The notes below the pieces were generated by a model. The model did not search any database. It was not told the DNA's origin and saw only the letters and a program-made list of their open reading frames with translations. DNA of 64,000 nucleotides, from assembly GCF_040137905.1 (NCBI RefSeq), contig NZ_JBEFDG010000053.1:17758-81757 (forward strand), written 5' to 3'. The stretch's first letter is position 1. The number at the start of each line of letters is the position of its first letter. The translations under genes and the position numbers were made by a program. Of this stretch, positions 52,211-61,408 are shown in pieces. The stretch is from Corticimicrobacter sp040137905. GTDB taxonomy: Bacteria; Pseudomonadota; Gammaproteobacteria; Burkholderiales; Burkholderiaceae_B.

Positions 52211-53146
52211 CTACGGACGCTGCCAGCCCTGTATGAACGCCGCCACCGGCTGGCGCTTGCCCCCCGCCTTCTGCAGTTCGAGGATGCGCAGCACACCATC
52301 CCCGGTCGCGATATCGATACCCTGCGGTGACACGGCCAGGACCTCACCCGCGCTGTGGGAAGTGTTCTGCGCCAAGGCACATGCCTGCCACACCTTGACC
52401 GGTTGCTCCACGCCAGGCAAGGCCAGCGTGGCACCCGGTACGGGATTGAAGGCGCGGATGCGCCGGGCCAATATCTCCGCAGGCAAGGACAGATCAAGCG
52501 CCGCCTCTGCCTTGTCCAGCTTGGCGGCGTAGGTCACGCCAGCCTCGGGCTGAGGCCGTGCGACCAGTTCACCATGCCGCGCCAGTGCTTCGACGATCGC
52601 TGCACCGCCCAGCACCGCCAGTACGTCGTGCAGTTCGGCTGCCGTCTGCACAGGGCCGATGGGCGTGCGCTGCTCCAGCAGCATGTCGCCGGTATCCAGC
52701 CCTTCATCCATTTGCATGATGGTCACGCCCGTTTCGGCATCGCCGGCCTCGATTGCCCGCTGGATCGGAGCAGCACCGCGCCAGCGCGGCAACAGGCTGG
52801 CGTGGATATTCAGGCAGCCCAGGCGCGGCAGGGCCAGTGTCCAGGCCGGCAGGATCAGGCCATAGGCGGCCACGACCATGATATCGGGCTGCAGACGTTC
52901 CAGCTCTGTCCGGGCGGCCTGCGCCTCTTCGGGCCAGCGGCCGTCCAGCTTCAGGCTGCGAGGCTGGGCAACCGGGATACCCGCGTCCAGCGCCGCCTGC
53001 TTGACCGGACTGGGGGTCAGTTTCATGCCCCGCCCGGCAGGACGATCCGGCTGGGTCATGACCAGCACGATTTCATGGCCGGCAACGCGCAGCGCTTCCA
53101 ATGCCACACGGGCGAACTCCGGCGTGCCGGCAAATACGATACGCAT
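52211..53146 (-). CDS. fmt: Methionyl-tRNA formyltransferase
   Basis: A 311-residue enzyme that formylates initiator Met-tRNA. It has IVFAGTPEFA at the start, the folate-site block NIHASLLPRWRGAAPIQRAI and MQMDEGLDTGDML. The C-terminal OB-like domain is complete. It is downstream of def on the same strand with an 89-bp gap. Confidence 0.96.
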   Translation of the reverse strand: MRIVFAGTPEFARVALEALRVAGHEIVLVMTQPDRPAGRGMKLTPSPVKQAALDAGIPVAQPRSLKLDGRWPEEAQAARTELERLQPDIMVVAAYGLILPAWTLALPRLGCLNIHASLLPRWRGAAPIQRAIEAGDAETGVTIMQMDEGLDTGDMLLEQRTPIGPVQTAAELHDVLAVLGGAAIVEALARHGELVARPQPEAGVTYAAKLDKAEAALDLSLPAEILARRIRAFNPVPGATLALPGVEQPVKVWQACALAQNTSHSAGEVLAVSPQGIDIATGDGVLRILELQKAGGKRQPVAAFIQGWQRP

Positions 53147-53235
53147 GGCGCGATTCCTGAAAAAACAGGGCTGCCATGGCAGCCGGTGAACAGGGTAGAC
53201 GGACGAGTTACCTCAAACTGAACGGGCCACCCGCC

Positions 53236-53748
53236 TCAGACACGCTCAGCCTGGCGTTCCTGCTTGCGCATCTTGGTGCGGATGCGGTTCTGCTTGAGCG
53301 GCGAAAGGTATTCGACAAACACCTTGCCATCCAGATGATCGATTTCGTGCTGGACGCAGACAGCCAGCAGGCCGTCTGCCTCTTTTTCATACGGATTGCC
53401 GTCGGCATCGAGCGCCCTGAAGCGGATCTGGGCCGGCCGTTCGACCTCGTCGTAGATGCCGGGTACCGACAGGCAACCTTCCTCGAAGGTCTGGCACTCG
53501 TTGCTGCGCCAGGTAATCTCGGGATTGATCAGCACCAACAGATCATCATGATTTTCCGAGACGTCAATCACGATGAGGCGTTCGTGCACATCGATCTGGG
53601 TTGCTGCCAAGCCGACGCCCGGCGCATCGTACATGGTTTCAGCCATGTCACGCACCAACTGGCGAATACGGTCATCGACCACGGCAACCGGCTTGGCGAT
53701 TTTGTGCAGGCGCGGATCGGGATAACGGAGAATGGAAAGTAGAGCCAT
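53236..53748 (-). CDS. def: Peptide deformylase
   Basis: A 170-residue metalloenzyme with the three family motifs GVGLAATQ, EGCLSVP and QHEIDHLDG, which supply the active-site Gln, the Cys ligand and the two His ligands. It removes the N-formyl group added by way of Fmt. The 3' end extends with an Arg/Gln-rich tail. Confidence 0.96.
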   Translation of the reverse strand: MALLSILRYPDPRLHKIAKPVAVVDDRIRQLVRDMAETMYDAPGVGLAATQIDVHERLIVIDVSENHDDLLVLINPEITWRSNECQTFEEGCLSVPGIYDEVERPAQIRFRALDADGNPYEKEADGLLAVCVQHEIDHLDGKVFVEYLSPLKQNRIRTKMRKQERQAERV

Positions 53749-53795
53749 GTGTTCTGTATGCAGGAACCCTGCGGTATTCGGTGGATGACCAAATT

Positions 53796-55304
53796 TTAGC
53801 TGGTTTGCATGGAGATGCCGGCTTTTTCCTTGCTGCAGTGGTCAATCACTTCCGCCAGCGTTTCGAAGGCCGGCCCGATGCGCTCGTGCGGCACACAGGC
53901 ATAGCCCATCAGCAACCCCGACTGCGCCGTGCTGGCCGAGCTGTAGTAGGTGCGCAGCGGACGCACCACGATGCCGCGCTCCAGGGCCTGGCGCACGACG
54001 CCGAAATCATCCTGCAAATGCGGCAGCGCCAGCACCAGATGCAGGCCGGCTTCATCCCCCAGGATCGGCAGCCGGTCATCGTAGCGACTGCGCACGGCGC
54101 GCGTCAGGATATCGCGCCGTTCCGCGTACAGCCCCCGCATGCGCCGGATGTGCGTACCCAGGTAGCCTTCGTAGATGAATTCGGCCAGCGTGGCATGCAG
54201 CATGGTCTGGCCTTCGCGGTAGAGATCGGCCAGCCCCAGCGCAAACAGGTCGGCCATCGAGTCCGGCACCACCATGTAGCCGACCCGCAGGCCGGGAAAC
54301 AGTACCTTGCTGAAACTGCCCACATAGATCACGTTACCGTGCTGATCGAGCCCCTGCAGCGAGGCCAGCGGCGAGATGCCATAGCGAAACTCGCTGTCGT
54401 AATCATCCTCGACGATCCAGCAGCCATGCAGGCGGGCGTATTCGAGCAGCATGCGGCGGCGCGCCAGGCTCATGACGCACCCCAGCGGATACTGGTGCGA
54501 AGGCGTGCAGATGATCATGCGCGGTGGCCGCGCCAATTGCTGCGCAGACGGATTGATGCCCTCGCCGTCCACCGGAATCGGCACGGGCGTCAGCCCGGAC
54601 GACAGCAGCAGATTGCGCACGCCCCAGTAGCAGGGGTCTTCCACCCAGACCTCGTCCCCCACATCGCACAGCATGCGGATCGCCAGGTCCAGCGACTGGT
54701 GGATGCCCGTGGTCATGATGACCTGCTCGGACTGGCAATTGGCCGCTCGCGACACCCGCAGGTATTCGGCCAGGGCGCGCCTGAGCGGCGGATAGCCGCC
54801 ACCTTGCGCATACGTCATCTGCTCTGGCCGGGCACCACGCCAGATGCGATTCTGCAGGCGGGTCCAGACCTTGACGGGAAACTCCGTCACGTCCGGCACG
54901 CCGGGCATGAACGCGCCCCACTGCACTTTGCTGACGCCGGACAGTTCGATCGTGCGCCGCCCGCGCCGCGACAGTCGCTGGTGATCGCGTGCCGCGTGAT
55001 GGCTTTGCCGGCTGCGCACCGCTGCCCCGCTCATGTCCGGGCTGGTATCGGCCACATAGGTACCGCTGCCGGTCTGCGTCTGGACATAGCCTTCTGCCTG
55101 CAACTGCTCGTAGACATGAGTCACGGTATTGCGGGCAATGCCCAGATCCTGCCCCAATGCGCGGGACGAGGGCAGGCGGGTACCGCCACCGATCTGACCG
55201 GAGAGAATGGCCTGCTTGAACAGGTGCGTCAGCCGGCGATAGGCAGGCTCATCGGACGGTTCCGATAGTTGTGCAGCCAGCCATTCCGACAGGGTTGGAT
55301 CCAT
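53796..55304 (-). CDS. MocR-family regulator (GntR HTH fused to aminotransferase domain), GabR/PdxR-like
   Basis: A 502-residue protein with an N-terminal GntR winged helix (about residues 18-85, with RLPSSRALGQDLGIARNTV) and a C-terminal fold-type-I aminotransferase-like domain. The PLP lysine is in GSFSKVLFPGLRVGYM. GabR uses PLP plus GABA to activate gabTD; PdxR controls PLP synthesis. Divergence from gabT across 217 bp supports a GabR-like role. I see no pdxST genes nearby. Confidence 0.88.
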   Translation of the reverse strand: MDPTLSEWLAAQLSEPSDEPAYRRLTHLFKQAILSGQIGGGTRLPSSRALGQDLGIARNTVTHVYEQLQAEGYVQTQTGSGTYVADTSPDMSGAAVRSRQSHHAARDHQRLSRRGRRTIELSGVSKVQWGAFMPGVPDVTEFPVKVWTRLQNRIWRGARPEQMTYAQGGGYPPLRRALAEYLRVSRAANCQSEQVIMTTGIHQSLDLAIRMLCDVGDEVWVEDPCYWGVRNLLLSSGLTPVPIPVDGEGINPSAQQLARPPRMIICTPSHQYPLGCVMSLARRRMLLEYARLHGCWIVEDDYDSEFRYGISPLASLQGLDQHGNVIYVGSFSKVLFPGLRVGYMVVPDSMADLFALGLADLYREGQTMLHATLAEFIYEGYLGTHIRRMRGLYAERRDILTRAVRSRYDDRLPILGDEAGLHLVLALPHLQDDFGVVRQALERGIVVRPLRTYYSSASTAQSGLLMGYACVPHERIGPAFETLAEVIDHCSKEKAGISMQTS

Positions 55305-55399
55305 GCATTACCCCACCACAAAAAACAGGTGCCATCCGCAAAAACCCTAATTAGTACAAACCCTTAGAGAAATGAGTGGCCCTATCAAAACATAAAAAT

Positions 55400-55434
55400 T
55401 GGATCTAATCCAAAGATCCACGCATCATTATACT
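55400..55434 (+). promoter_or_regulatory. Candidate operator and -10 box in front of gabT
   Basis: A perfect 7-7-7 inverted repeat, arms TGGATCT (55400-55406) and AGATCCA (55414-55420), sits just upstream of TATACT (55429-55434), a good -10 box. The expected -35 position (TAATCC) is poor and falls inside the repeat. That is the pattern of an activator-dependent promoter, and the divergent MocR-type protein is the obvious candidate. Confidence 0.45.
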
Positions 55435-55521
55435 GAGCCGCAGACACTGTTCCTGCACGCCCATAAACCGATGCCCGGGCGGACATCGCTGCAGGAAAAC
55501 ATTTCCGAACCAGGAGCCAAC

Positions 55522-56781
55522 ATGGATAACCAGTCATTGCAACAACGCCGCCTTGCCGCCTCCCCGCGTGGCGTTGGCGTAATGTGCTCTTTCTACGCCG
55601 ACCGCGCACTCAACGCCGAACTGTGGGATGTCGAAGGCAAGCGCTATATCGACTTCGCGGCCGGCATCGCCGTGCTCAATACCGGCCATCGCCACCCGCG
55701 CATCGTCGAAGCCATCTCGGCCCAGCTCGAACGCTTCACGCATACGGCCTACCAGATCGTGCCGTACGAATCCTATATCGGCCTGGCCGAGCGCATCAAC
55801 GCTGTCACACCCGGTTCTCATGCCAAGAAGACCGCATTCTTCACGACCGGTGCCGAAGCCGTCGAAAATGCCGTCAAGATCGCCCGTGCCGCCACCGGCC
55901 GCCCCGGCGTCATCGCCTTCAACGGTGGTTTCCACGGCCGCACCCTGCTGACGCTGGCACTGACCGGCAAGGTCGCCCCCTACAAGATCGGCTTCGGCCC
56001 CTTTCCGGGCGACGTGCACCACCTGCCGTTCCCCAGCGACCTGCACGGCGTTACGCAGGAACAGGCCGTCCACGCCCTGCAGCAACTTTTCAAGGCCGAC
56101 ATCGAAGCCACCCGCGTGGCCGCCATCATCATCGAGCCTGTACAGGGCGAAGGTGGCTTCAACCCGGTACCGCCGGCATTCTTCCGTGCCCTGCGCGAGA
56201 TCTGCGACCAGTACGGCATCCTGCTGATCGCCGACGAAGTGCAGACCGGCTTTGCACGGACCGGCAAGCTGTTTGCCAGTGAGCACTTCGACGTCCTGCC
56301 CGACCTGATCACCTTCGCCAAGAGCCTGGCCGGCGGCATGCCGCTGTCGGGCGTCTGCGGCCGCGCCGAGATCATGGATGCGCCCGCACCGGGCGGACTG
56401 GGCGGCACCTACGCCGGCAACCCGCTGTCGGTGGCCGCTGCCCATGCCGTACTCGACATCATCGCCGACGAAGACCTGACCGGCCGCAGCCAGCGCCTGG
56501 GCGATCGCCTGCGCCAGCGACTCGAAGGGCTGCGTGCCAGCGTGCCGCAGATCAGCGATGTGCGCGGACTGGGCGGCATGATCGCAGTGGAGTTCGGCAC
56601 GCACGAGCAGCCCGACGCCGACTTCGCCAAGGCCGTGCAGGCCCGCGCACTGGAACGCGGCCTGCTGTTGCTGACCTGCGGTGCCTACGGCAACGTCATC
56701 CGTTTCCTGTTCCCGCTGACCATCGAGGACGCCGTCTTCGATGAAGCGCTGGAGATTCTGGAGGCCGCCCTGCGCGGCTGA
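55522..56781 (+). CDS. gabT: 4-aminobutyrate aminotransferase
   Basis: A 419-residue class III aminotransferase. The PLP lysine is Lys267 in TFAKSLAGGMPLSG, and TTGAEAVENAVKIAR and GGFHGRTLLTLALTG are conserved GabT blocks. It converts GABA plus 2-oxoglutarate to succinate semialdehyde plus glutamate. 5-aminovalerate is an alternative substrate of the family. ATG 55522 has a CAGGAG site. The transporter genes and gabD downstream complete the pathway. Confidence 0.9.
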   Translation: MDNQSLQQRRLAASPRGVGVMCSFYADRALNAELWDVEGKRYIDFAAGIAVLNTGHRHPRIVEAISAQLERFTHTAYQIVPYESYIGLAERINAVTPGSHAKKTAFFTTGAEAVENAVKIARAATGRPGVIAFNGGFHGRTLLTLALTGKVAPYKIGFGPFPGDVHHLPFPSDLHGVTQEQAVHALQQLFKADIEATRVAAIIIEPVQGEGGFNPVPPAFFRALREICDQYGILLIADEVQTGFARTGKLFASEHFDVLPDLITFAKSLAGGMPLSGVCGRAEIMDAPAPGGLGGTYAGNPLSVAAAHAVLDIIADEDLTGRSQRLGDRLRQRLEGLRASVPQISDVRGLGGMIAVEFGTHEQPDADFAKAVQARALERGLLLLTCGAYGNVIRFLFPLTIEDAVFDEALEILEAALRG

Positions 56782-56852
56782 TCGCCAGCAGGCAGGCGCA
56801 ACCTCCATAATAAAAGCGCTCGATACCGATACTACCAAGGGGAATTCGCATC

Positions 56853-57962
56853 ATGACCCACTCTTCCGCCAGCCAGGACGTGCTCGTCAGCTTTCGCGGC
56901 GTCAAGAAAACCTACGACGGCGAGAATCTCGTCGTCAAAAGCCTCGACCTCGATATCTACAAGGGCGAGTTCCTGACGCTGCTGGGCCCGTCAGGTTCGG
57001 GCAAGACCACCTGCCTGATGATGCTGGCCGGATTCGAATTCCCCACCGGCGGCGAAATCCGGCTGGGCGACCAGTTGCTCAACCGGGTGCCGCCGCACAA
57101 GCGCAATATCGGCATGGTGTTCCAGAACTATGCCCTGTTCCCGCACCTGACCGTGGCGCAGAATGTCGGCTATCCGCTGCAGGTACGTGGCATGTCTGCC
57201 GCCGAGCGCAAGACGCGGATCATGGAAGCTCTGGCCATGGTCCACATGGAAAAATTCGGCGACCGTTATCCGGCCCAGCTCTCGGGTGGCCAGCAGCAGC
57301 GCATCGCGCTGGCCCGCGCCCTGGTTTTCAAGCCGCAGCTGGTGCTGATGGACGAGCCGCTGGGCGCGCTCGACAAACAGTTGCGCGAACACATGCAGAT
57401 CGAACTCAAGGCCCTGCACAGCCAGCTCGGCATGACGTTCGTCTATGTCACGCACGACCAGAACGAAGCCCTCACCATGAGTGACCGGGTCGCCGTGTTC
57501 GACCAGGGCATCATCCAGCAGATCGACCCGGTCGATGCCCTCTACGAAACACCCGACAACCTGTTCGTGGCCGGCTTCATCGGCGACAGCAACCGCCTCG
57601 CTGGCAAGCTGACTCAGCAGGATGCGGACACTTGCGCCCTGGCCCTGCCCGATGGACAGACCGTGCATGGTCGCCTGATCGGCACGTTTGCCGCCGGCCA
57701 GCCGGCGACTGCCAGCATCCGTCCGGAGCGCATGCGCCTGGTCACCGCAGACAGTGCCGTCACCCCAGGCCTGCAACGCCTGAACTGTACCGTTTCCAGC
57801 CTGATCTACTTCGGCGACCATGTGCGCCTGCAATGCACCTTGCCTGGCCAGTCCCAGTGCTTCGTCAAGGTGCCGCTGGGCACGCCCGGACTGGATCGCA
57901 TGACCGTGGATACGCCGGTCACGCTGGAATTCCTGCCCGAGCACCTGCGCATCTACGCCTGA
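56853..57962 (+). CDS. Polyamine/GABA-type ABC transporter ATP-binding protein (PotA-like)
   Basis: A 369-residue ATPase with Walker A GPSGSGKTT near residue 48, FQNYALFPHLTV, signature LSGGQQQRIALARAL, Walker B LVLMDEPLGALDK, switch histidine VTHDQ and a C-terminal TOBE_2 domain. It energises the transport proteins encoded just downstream. The order gabT-PotA-PotD-PotB-PotC-gabD points to uptake of GABA, a polyamine or an aminovalerate-like compound. Confidence 0.88.
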   Translation: MTHSSASQDVLVSFRGVKKTYDGENLVVKSLDLDIYKGEFLTLLGPSGSGKTTCLMMLAGFEFPTGGEIRLGDQLLNRVPPHKRNIGMVFQNYALFPHLTVAQNVGYPLQVRGMSAAERKTRIMEALAMVHMEKFGDRYPAQLSGGQQQRIALARALVFKPQLVLMDEPLGALDKQLREHMQIELKALHSQLGMTFVYVTHDQNEALTMSDRVAVFDQGIIQQIDPVDALYETPDNLFVAGFIGDSNRLAGKLTQQDADTCALALPDGQTVHGRLIGTFAAGQPATASIRPERMRLVTADSAVTPGLQRLNCTVSSLIYFGDHVRLQCTLPGQSQCFVKVPLGTPGLDRMTVDTPVTLEFLPEHLRIYA

Positions 57963-58097
57963 GTACCGGTACAGCCTCGCATAGACGCTTCACGATTTTC
58001 CGCAGTCCGCTTTGCATCCACCTCTGTCATCACAGCAATCCTGCAGCACCGTGTCACCAGACACGCCTTTCCGCATAAAACACAAGGGGGTATTACC

Positions 58098-59141
58098 ATG
58101 GCTTTCCCGTTCTCTCTGCGTCAAGTGTGTTTCCTCTCCGCAACCGCATGCCTGGCCTTCGGGGCCAGCGCCAAGGACCTGACGGTCGTCAACTTCGGGG
58201 GTGCCAATGGCAATGCCCAGAAAACGGCCTATGTGGATACCTTCGAAAAAGCGACCGGCAACCGCATCATCGGAGTCGAGTACAACGGTGAGCAGGCCCG
58301 GGTCAAGGCCATGGTCGAAGCCGGCAATGTCACCTGGGACGTGGTCGAAGTCGAGACCGGCGACCTGACCCGTGGCTGCGACGAAGGACTGTACCAGCGT
58401 ATCGACTGGAGCCGCGTGGGCGACAAGGCCGACTTCATTCCCGAAGCCGTGACCGAATGCGGCGTCGGCACCTTCGTCTGGTCCACCGTGCTGGCCTACG
58501 ATGCCGACAAGCTCAAGACCGCACCGACCAGTTGGGCCGATTTCTGGGATATCGAGAAATTCCCCGGCAAGCGCGGCATGCGCAAGCAGGCGCTGTACAA
58601 CCTCGAGTTTGCCCTGATGGCCGACGGCGTGCCCGCCAAGGACGTCTACGAGGTACTAGCCACCAAGGAAGGCGTGGATCGCGCCTTCAAGAAGCTGGAC
58701 GAACTCAAGCCGCACATCCAGTGGTGGGAAGCCGGCGCACAGCCTCCGCAATTCCTGGTTGCCGGCGACGTGGTGATGTCCACTGCCTTCAACGGCCGCA
58801 TCGATGCAGCCCGTCGTGAAGGCCGTCCGCTGGCCGTGGCCTGGAATGGCGGCATCTATGACCTGGACTACTGGGTCATCCCGGAAGGCACGCCCAACAC
58901 CGATCTGGCCTATGACTTCATCAAGCATGCCAGCCAACCCGAGAACCAGACGGTCTACGCCCAGAACATCGCCTACGGGCCGGTCAACGTCAAGGCGCTC
59001 GAAAACCTCGACGCCAAGGTGCTGGCCGACCTGCCCAGCGCACCCGCCAACGCGTCGGTCGGCGTGCTGATGAACGGTGAGTTCTGGACCGACCACGGCG
59101 AAGAGCTGCAACAGCGCTTCACCGCCTGGGCCGCCCGCTAA
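58098..59141 (+). CDS. Polyamine/GABA-type periplasmic substrate-binding protein (PotD-like)
   Basis: A 347-residue exported protein with a signal ending FGASAKDL and a PotD/SBP_bac type-2 fold (VVNFGGANGNAQKTAYVDTFEKATG at the mature start; WDVVEVETGDL). It binds the ligand for the downstream permeases. ATG 58098 has an AAGGGGG site. Ligand residues cannot be assigned by eye. Confidence 0.87.
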   Translation: MAFPFSLRQVCFLSATACLAFGASAKDLTVVNFGGANGNAQKTAYVDTFEKATGNRIIGVEYNGEQARVKAMVEAGNVTWDVVEVETGDLTRGCDEGLYQRIDWSRVGDKADFIPEAVTECGVGTFVWSTVLAYDADKLKTAPTSWADFWDIEKFPGKRGMRKQALYNLEFALMADGVPAKDVYEVLATKEGVDRAFKKLDELKPHIQWWEAGAQPPQFLVAGDVVMSTAFNGRIDAARREGRPLAVAWNGGIYDLDYWVIPEGTPNTDLAYDFIKHASQPENQTVYAQNIAYGPVNVKALENLDAKVLADLPSAPANASVGVLMNGEFWTDHGEELQQRFTAWAAR

Positions 59142-59152
59142 ACCCTGAAGGG

Positions 59153-59198
59153 CCGTCCGGCAGGACGGTGCGCCATGCACACCGCCGCCCTGCCGGAC
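59153..59198 (+). repeat. Inverted repeats between binding-protein and permease genes
   Basis: GTCCGGCAGG (59155-59164) pairs perfectly with CCTGCCGGAC (59189-59198). A shorter hairpin, CCGTCC (59153-59158) with GGACGG (59163-59168), competes with it. Such hairpins after binding-protein genes often protect the upstream mRNA 3' end, giving more binding protein than permease. There is no T run, so it is not an efficient terminator. Confidence 0.55.
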
Positions 59199-59238
59199 AC
59201 TGCCCGAGACACCCGTTCTGCCGCTTTCCGGAGTCATC

Positions 59239-60504
59239 ATGAACCACCAAGCCGTCCTTGCACCGGGCCTGTCCACCGCCGAGCCGGACATGCGCCAGCT
59301 CAAGCGCGAACTGCGCATGGCCGAGTGGCGCCGCAAGAGCCAGGCGCTGCTGCTGATCGCTCCGCTGGCGGTATTCGTACTGGTCATTTTCCTGGTGCCG
59401 ATCGGCACCCTGCTGCAGCGTGCCGTAGCCAATCCCGAAGTCGCCAATGCACTGCCCAACACCGTGGCAGCGCTGCATGACTGGAGCCGCAAGGACCTGC
59501 CCGGGCAGCCTGCCTACGATGCGCTGGCCCTCGACCTGCAGCAATCTCGCGAAACCGGTGCCGCCCTGATCGGCAACCTGGCACGGCGGCTGAACAACGA
59601 GATCAGCGGCTACCGCTCGCTGGTCACCAAAACGGCCCGCGCCATGCCCCTCGAAGGCGACGCCCGCACGGCGCTGATCGCGCTGGACGAGCGCTGGGGC
59701 AAGGTCGAATACTGGCAGGCCATCGCCAAGCATGCCTCACCGCATACGGCCTCCTACCTGCTGGCCTCGCTGGATCGCCAGCAGGACAATTTCGGCAGCA
59801 TCATCCCGGCCGATCCCGACAGCGCCATCTATCTCGACATTTTCGGCCGCACGCTATGGATCGGCCTGGTCTCGACCCTGATCACACTGCTGATTGCCTT
59901 TCCGCTGGCCTACTGGGCCTCGACGCTGTCGGCGCGGGGTGCCAACCTGGTGATGATCTGCGTGCTGATTCCGTTCTGGACCTCGGTACTGGTGCGCATC
60001 GCCGCCTGGAACGTGCTGCTGCAGCAATCCGGCCTGATCAACAGCGGCCTGCAGGCACTGGGCCTGATCGATCAGCCCTTGCTGCTGCTGTTCCACCGTC
60101 CTGGCATCTACATCTCGATGGTGCACATCATGCTGCCCTTCATGATTCTGCCGCTCTACAGCGTGATGAAGTCCATCCCGCCCACCTATCAGCGCGCTGC
60201 CATCTCGCTCGGCAGCCATCCGTTCGCCGCCTTCTGGAAGGTCTATGTGCCGCAGACCTATGCCGGCGTGGCAGCGGGTGCCCTGCTGGTTTTCATCACC
60301 ACCATCGGCTACTACATCACCCCGGCCCTGCTGGGCGGCCCCAATGACCAGATGGTGAGCTATTACATCGCCTACTTCACCAACACGGTGGTGAACTGGG
60401 GCATGGCCTGCGCGCTGGGCGCTCTGCTGCTGGCCGCCACGCTGGTGCTGTACGCCGTTTACCAGCGCATCACCCGCCCCGGTGCCCAGGCAACGGCACG
60501 CTGA
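59239..60504 (+). CDS. Polyamine/GABA-type ABC transporter permease (PotB-like, long periplasmic insert)
   Basis: A 421-residue permease. The first helix is at about residues 36-57, followed by an unusually long hydrophilic stretch of about 140 residues before the second helix (near residue 205). The remaining helices carry the ATPase-contact loop AAISLGSHPFAAFWKVYVPQT. E. coli PotB is about 275-285 residues, so the insert is the main difference. It pairs with the PotC-like protein encoded 24 bp downstream. Confidence 0.88.
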   Translation: MNHQAVLAPGLSTAEPDMRQLKRELRMAEWRRKSQALLLIAPLAVFVLVIFLVPIGTLLQRAVANPEVANALPNTVAALHDWSRKDLPGQPAYDALALDLQQSRETGAALIGNLARRLNNEISGYRSLVTKTARAMPLEGDARTALIALDERWGKVEYWQAIAKHASPHTASYLLASLDRQQDNFGSIIPADPDSAIYLDIFGRTLWIGLVSTLITLLIAFPLAYWASTLSARGANLVMICVLIPFWTSVLVRIAAWNVLLQQSGLINSGLQALGLIDQPLLLLFHRPGIYISMVHIMLPFMILPLYSVMKSIPPTYQRAAISLGSHPFAAFWKVYVPQTYAGVAAGALLVFITTIGYYITPALLGGPNDQMVSYYIAYFTNTVVNWGMACALGALLLAATLVLYAVYQRITRPGAQATAR

Positions 60505-60528
60505 CCCGGCCCGGAACAAGGACTGACC

Positions 60529-61371
60529 ATGAAACGACTGATACCCGACTTCCCGCCCAGCATGCTGTGGTCCGAACGCATCTGGTACGTGGCGCTGCGC
60601 GTCATCTGCGTGCTGATCCTGCTGTACCTGGTTTTACCCATCATGGCCATCGTGCCGCTGTCTTTCTCCAGCAGCAGTTTCCTGGCCTATCCGATCCCGG
60701 GCTTTTCTCTGCGCTGGTACGAGAACCTGCTCGAGGCTCCCGAATGGATACGCGCCGCCAAGAACAGCTTCATCGTCGCGCCGGCCGCCACCGCCATCGC
60801 CACGGTGCTGGGCACCCTGGCCGCCACCGGACTGGTCAAGGCCGAGTTCCGCGGCAAGGGCCTGCTGATGGCGATCCTGATCTCGCCCATGATCGTGCCG
60901 GTGATCGTGGTCGGTGTCGGCATGTACCTGTTCTTTGCCCCGCTGGGCCTGTCCGACAGCTACACCGCGCTGATCCTGGCACACGCCGCGCTGGGTGCCC
61001 CCTTCGTGCTGACCACGGTGCTGGCCACGCTGCAGGGCTTTAACCACAATCTGGTGCGGGCCAGCCTGTCGCTGGGCGCGGGCCGGCTGTACACCTTTTT
61101 CCGGATCACCCTGCCGCTGATTGCGCCGGGCATCATTTCGGGTGCATTATTTGCCTTTGCCACCTCGTTCGACGAAGTGGTGGTCACGCTGTTCCTGGCA
61201 GGTGCCGAGCAGGTCACGCTGCCGCGCCAGATGTTTACAGGCATCAGAGAAAACATCAGCCCGACCATTGCCGCGCTGGCAACGATCCTGATCGTGCTGT
61301 CGACCAGCCTGCTGCTGGTGCTCGAATGGCTGCGCGGTCGCATCAGCCAGAAAACCCGGATGAGCGCCTGA
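60529..61371 (+). CDS. Polyamine/GABA-type ABC transporter permease (PotC-like)
   Basis: A 280-residue permease with six helices, the extracytoplasmic SYPIPGFSLRWYENL-type block (here AYPIPGFSLRWYENL) and the ATPase-contact loop ASLSLGAGRLYTFFRITLPL. It is of normal length for PotC. Confidence 0.9.
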   Translation: MKRLIPDFPPSMLWSERIWYVALRVICVLILLYLVLPIMAIVPLSFSSSSFLAYPIPGFSLRWYENLLEAPEWIRAAKNSFIVAPAATAIATVLGTLAATGLVKAEFRGKGLLMAILISPMIVPVIVVGVGMYLFFAPLGLSDSYTALILAHAALGAPFVLTTVLATLQGFNHNLVRASLSLGAGRLYTFFRITLPLIAPGIISGALFAFATSFDEVVVTLFLAGAEQVTLPRQMFTGIRENISPTIAALATILIVLSTSLLLVLEWLRGRISQKTRMSA

Positions 61372-61408
61372 CCCCTCGCGTACATCCCCCTTGCCTCAGA
61401 GGAATGCC

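Noticed and set aside
53601..55268. A 555-codon plus-strand open frame opposite the MocR-type regulator
   Set aside because: Antisense shadow; the regulator has clear HTH and PLP-lysine motifs on the other strand.
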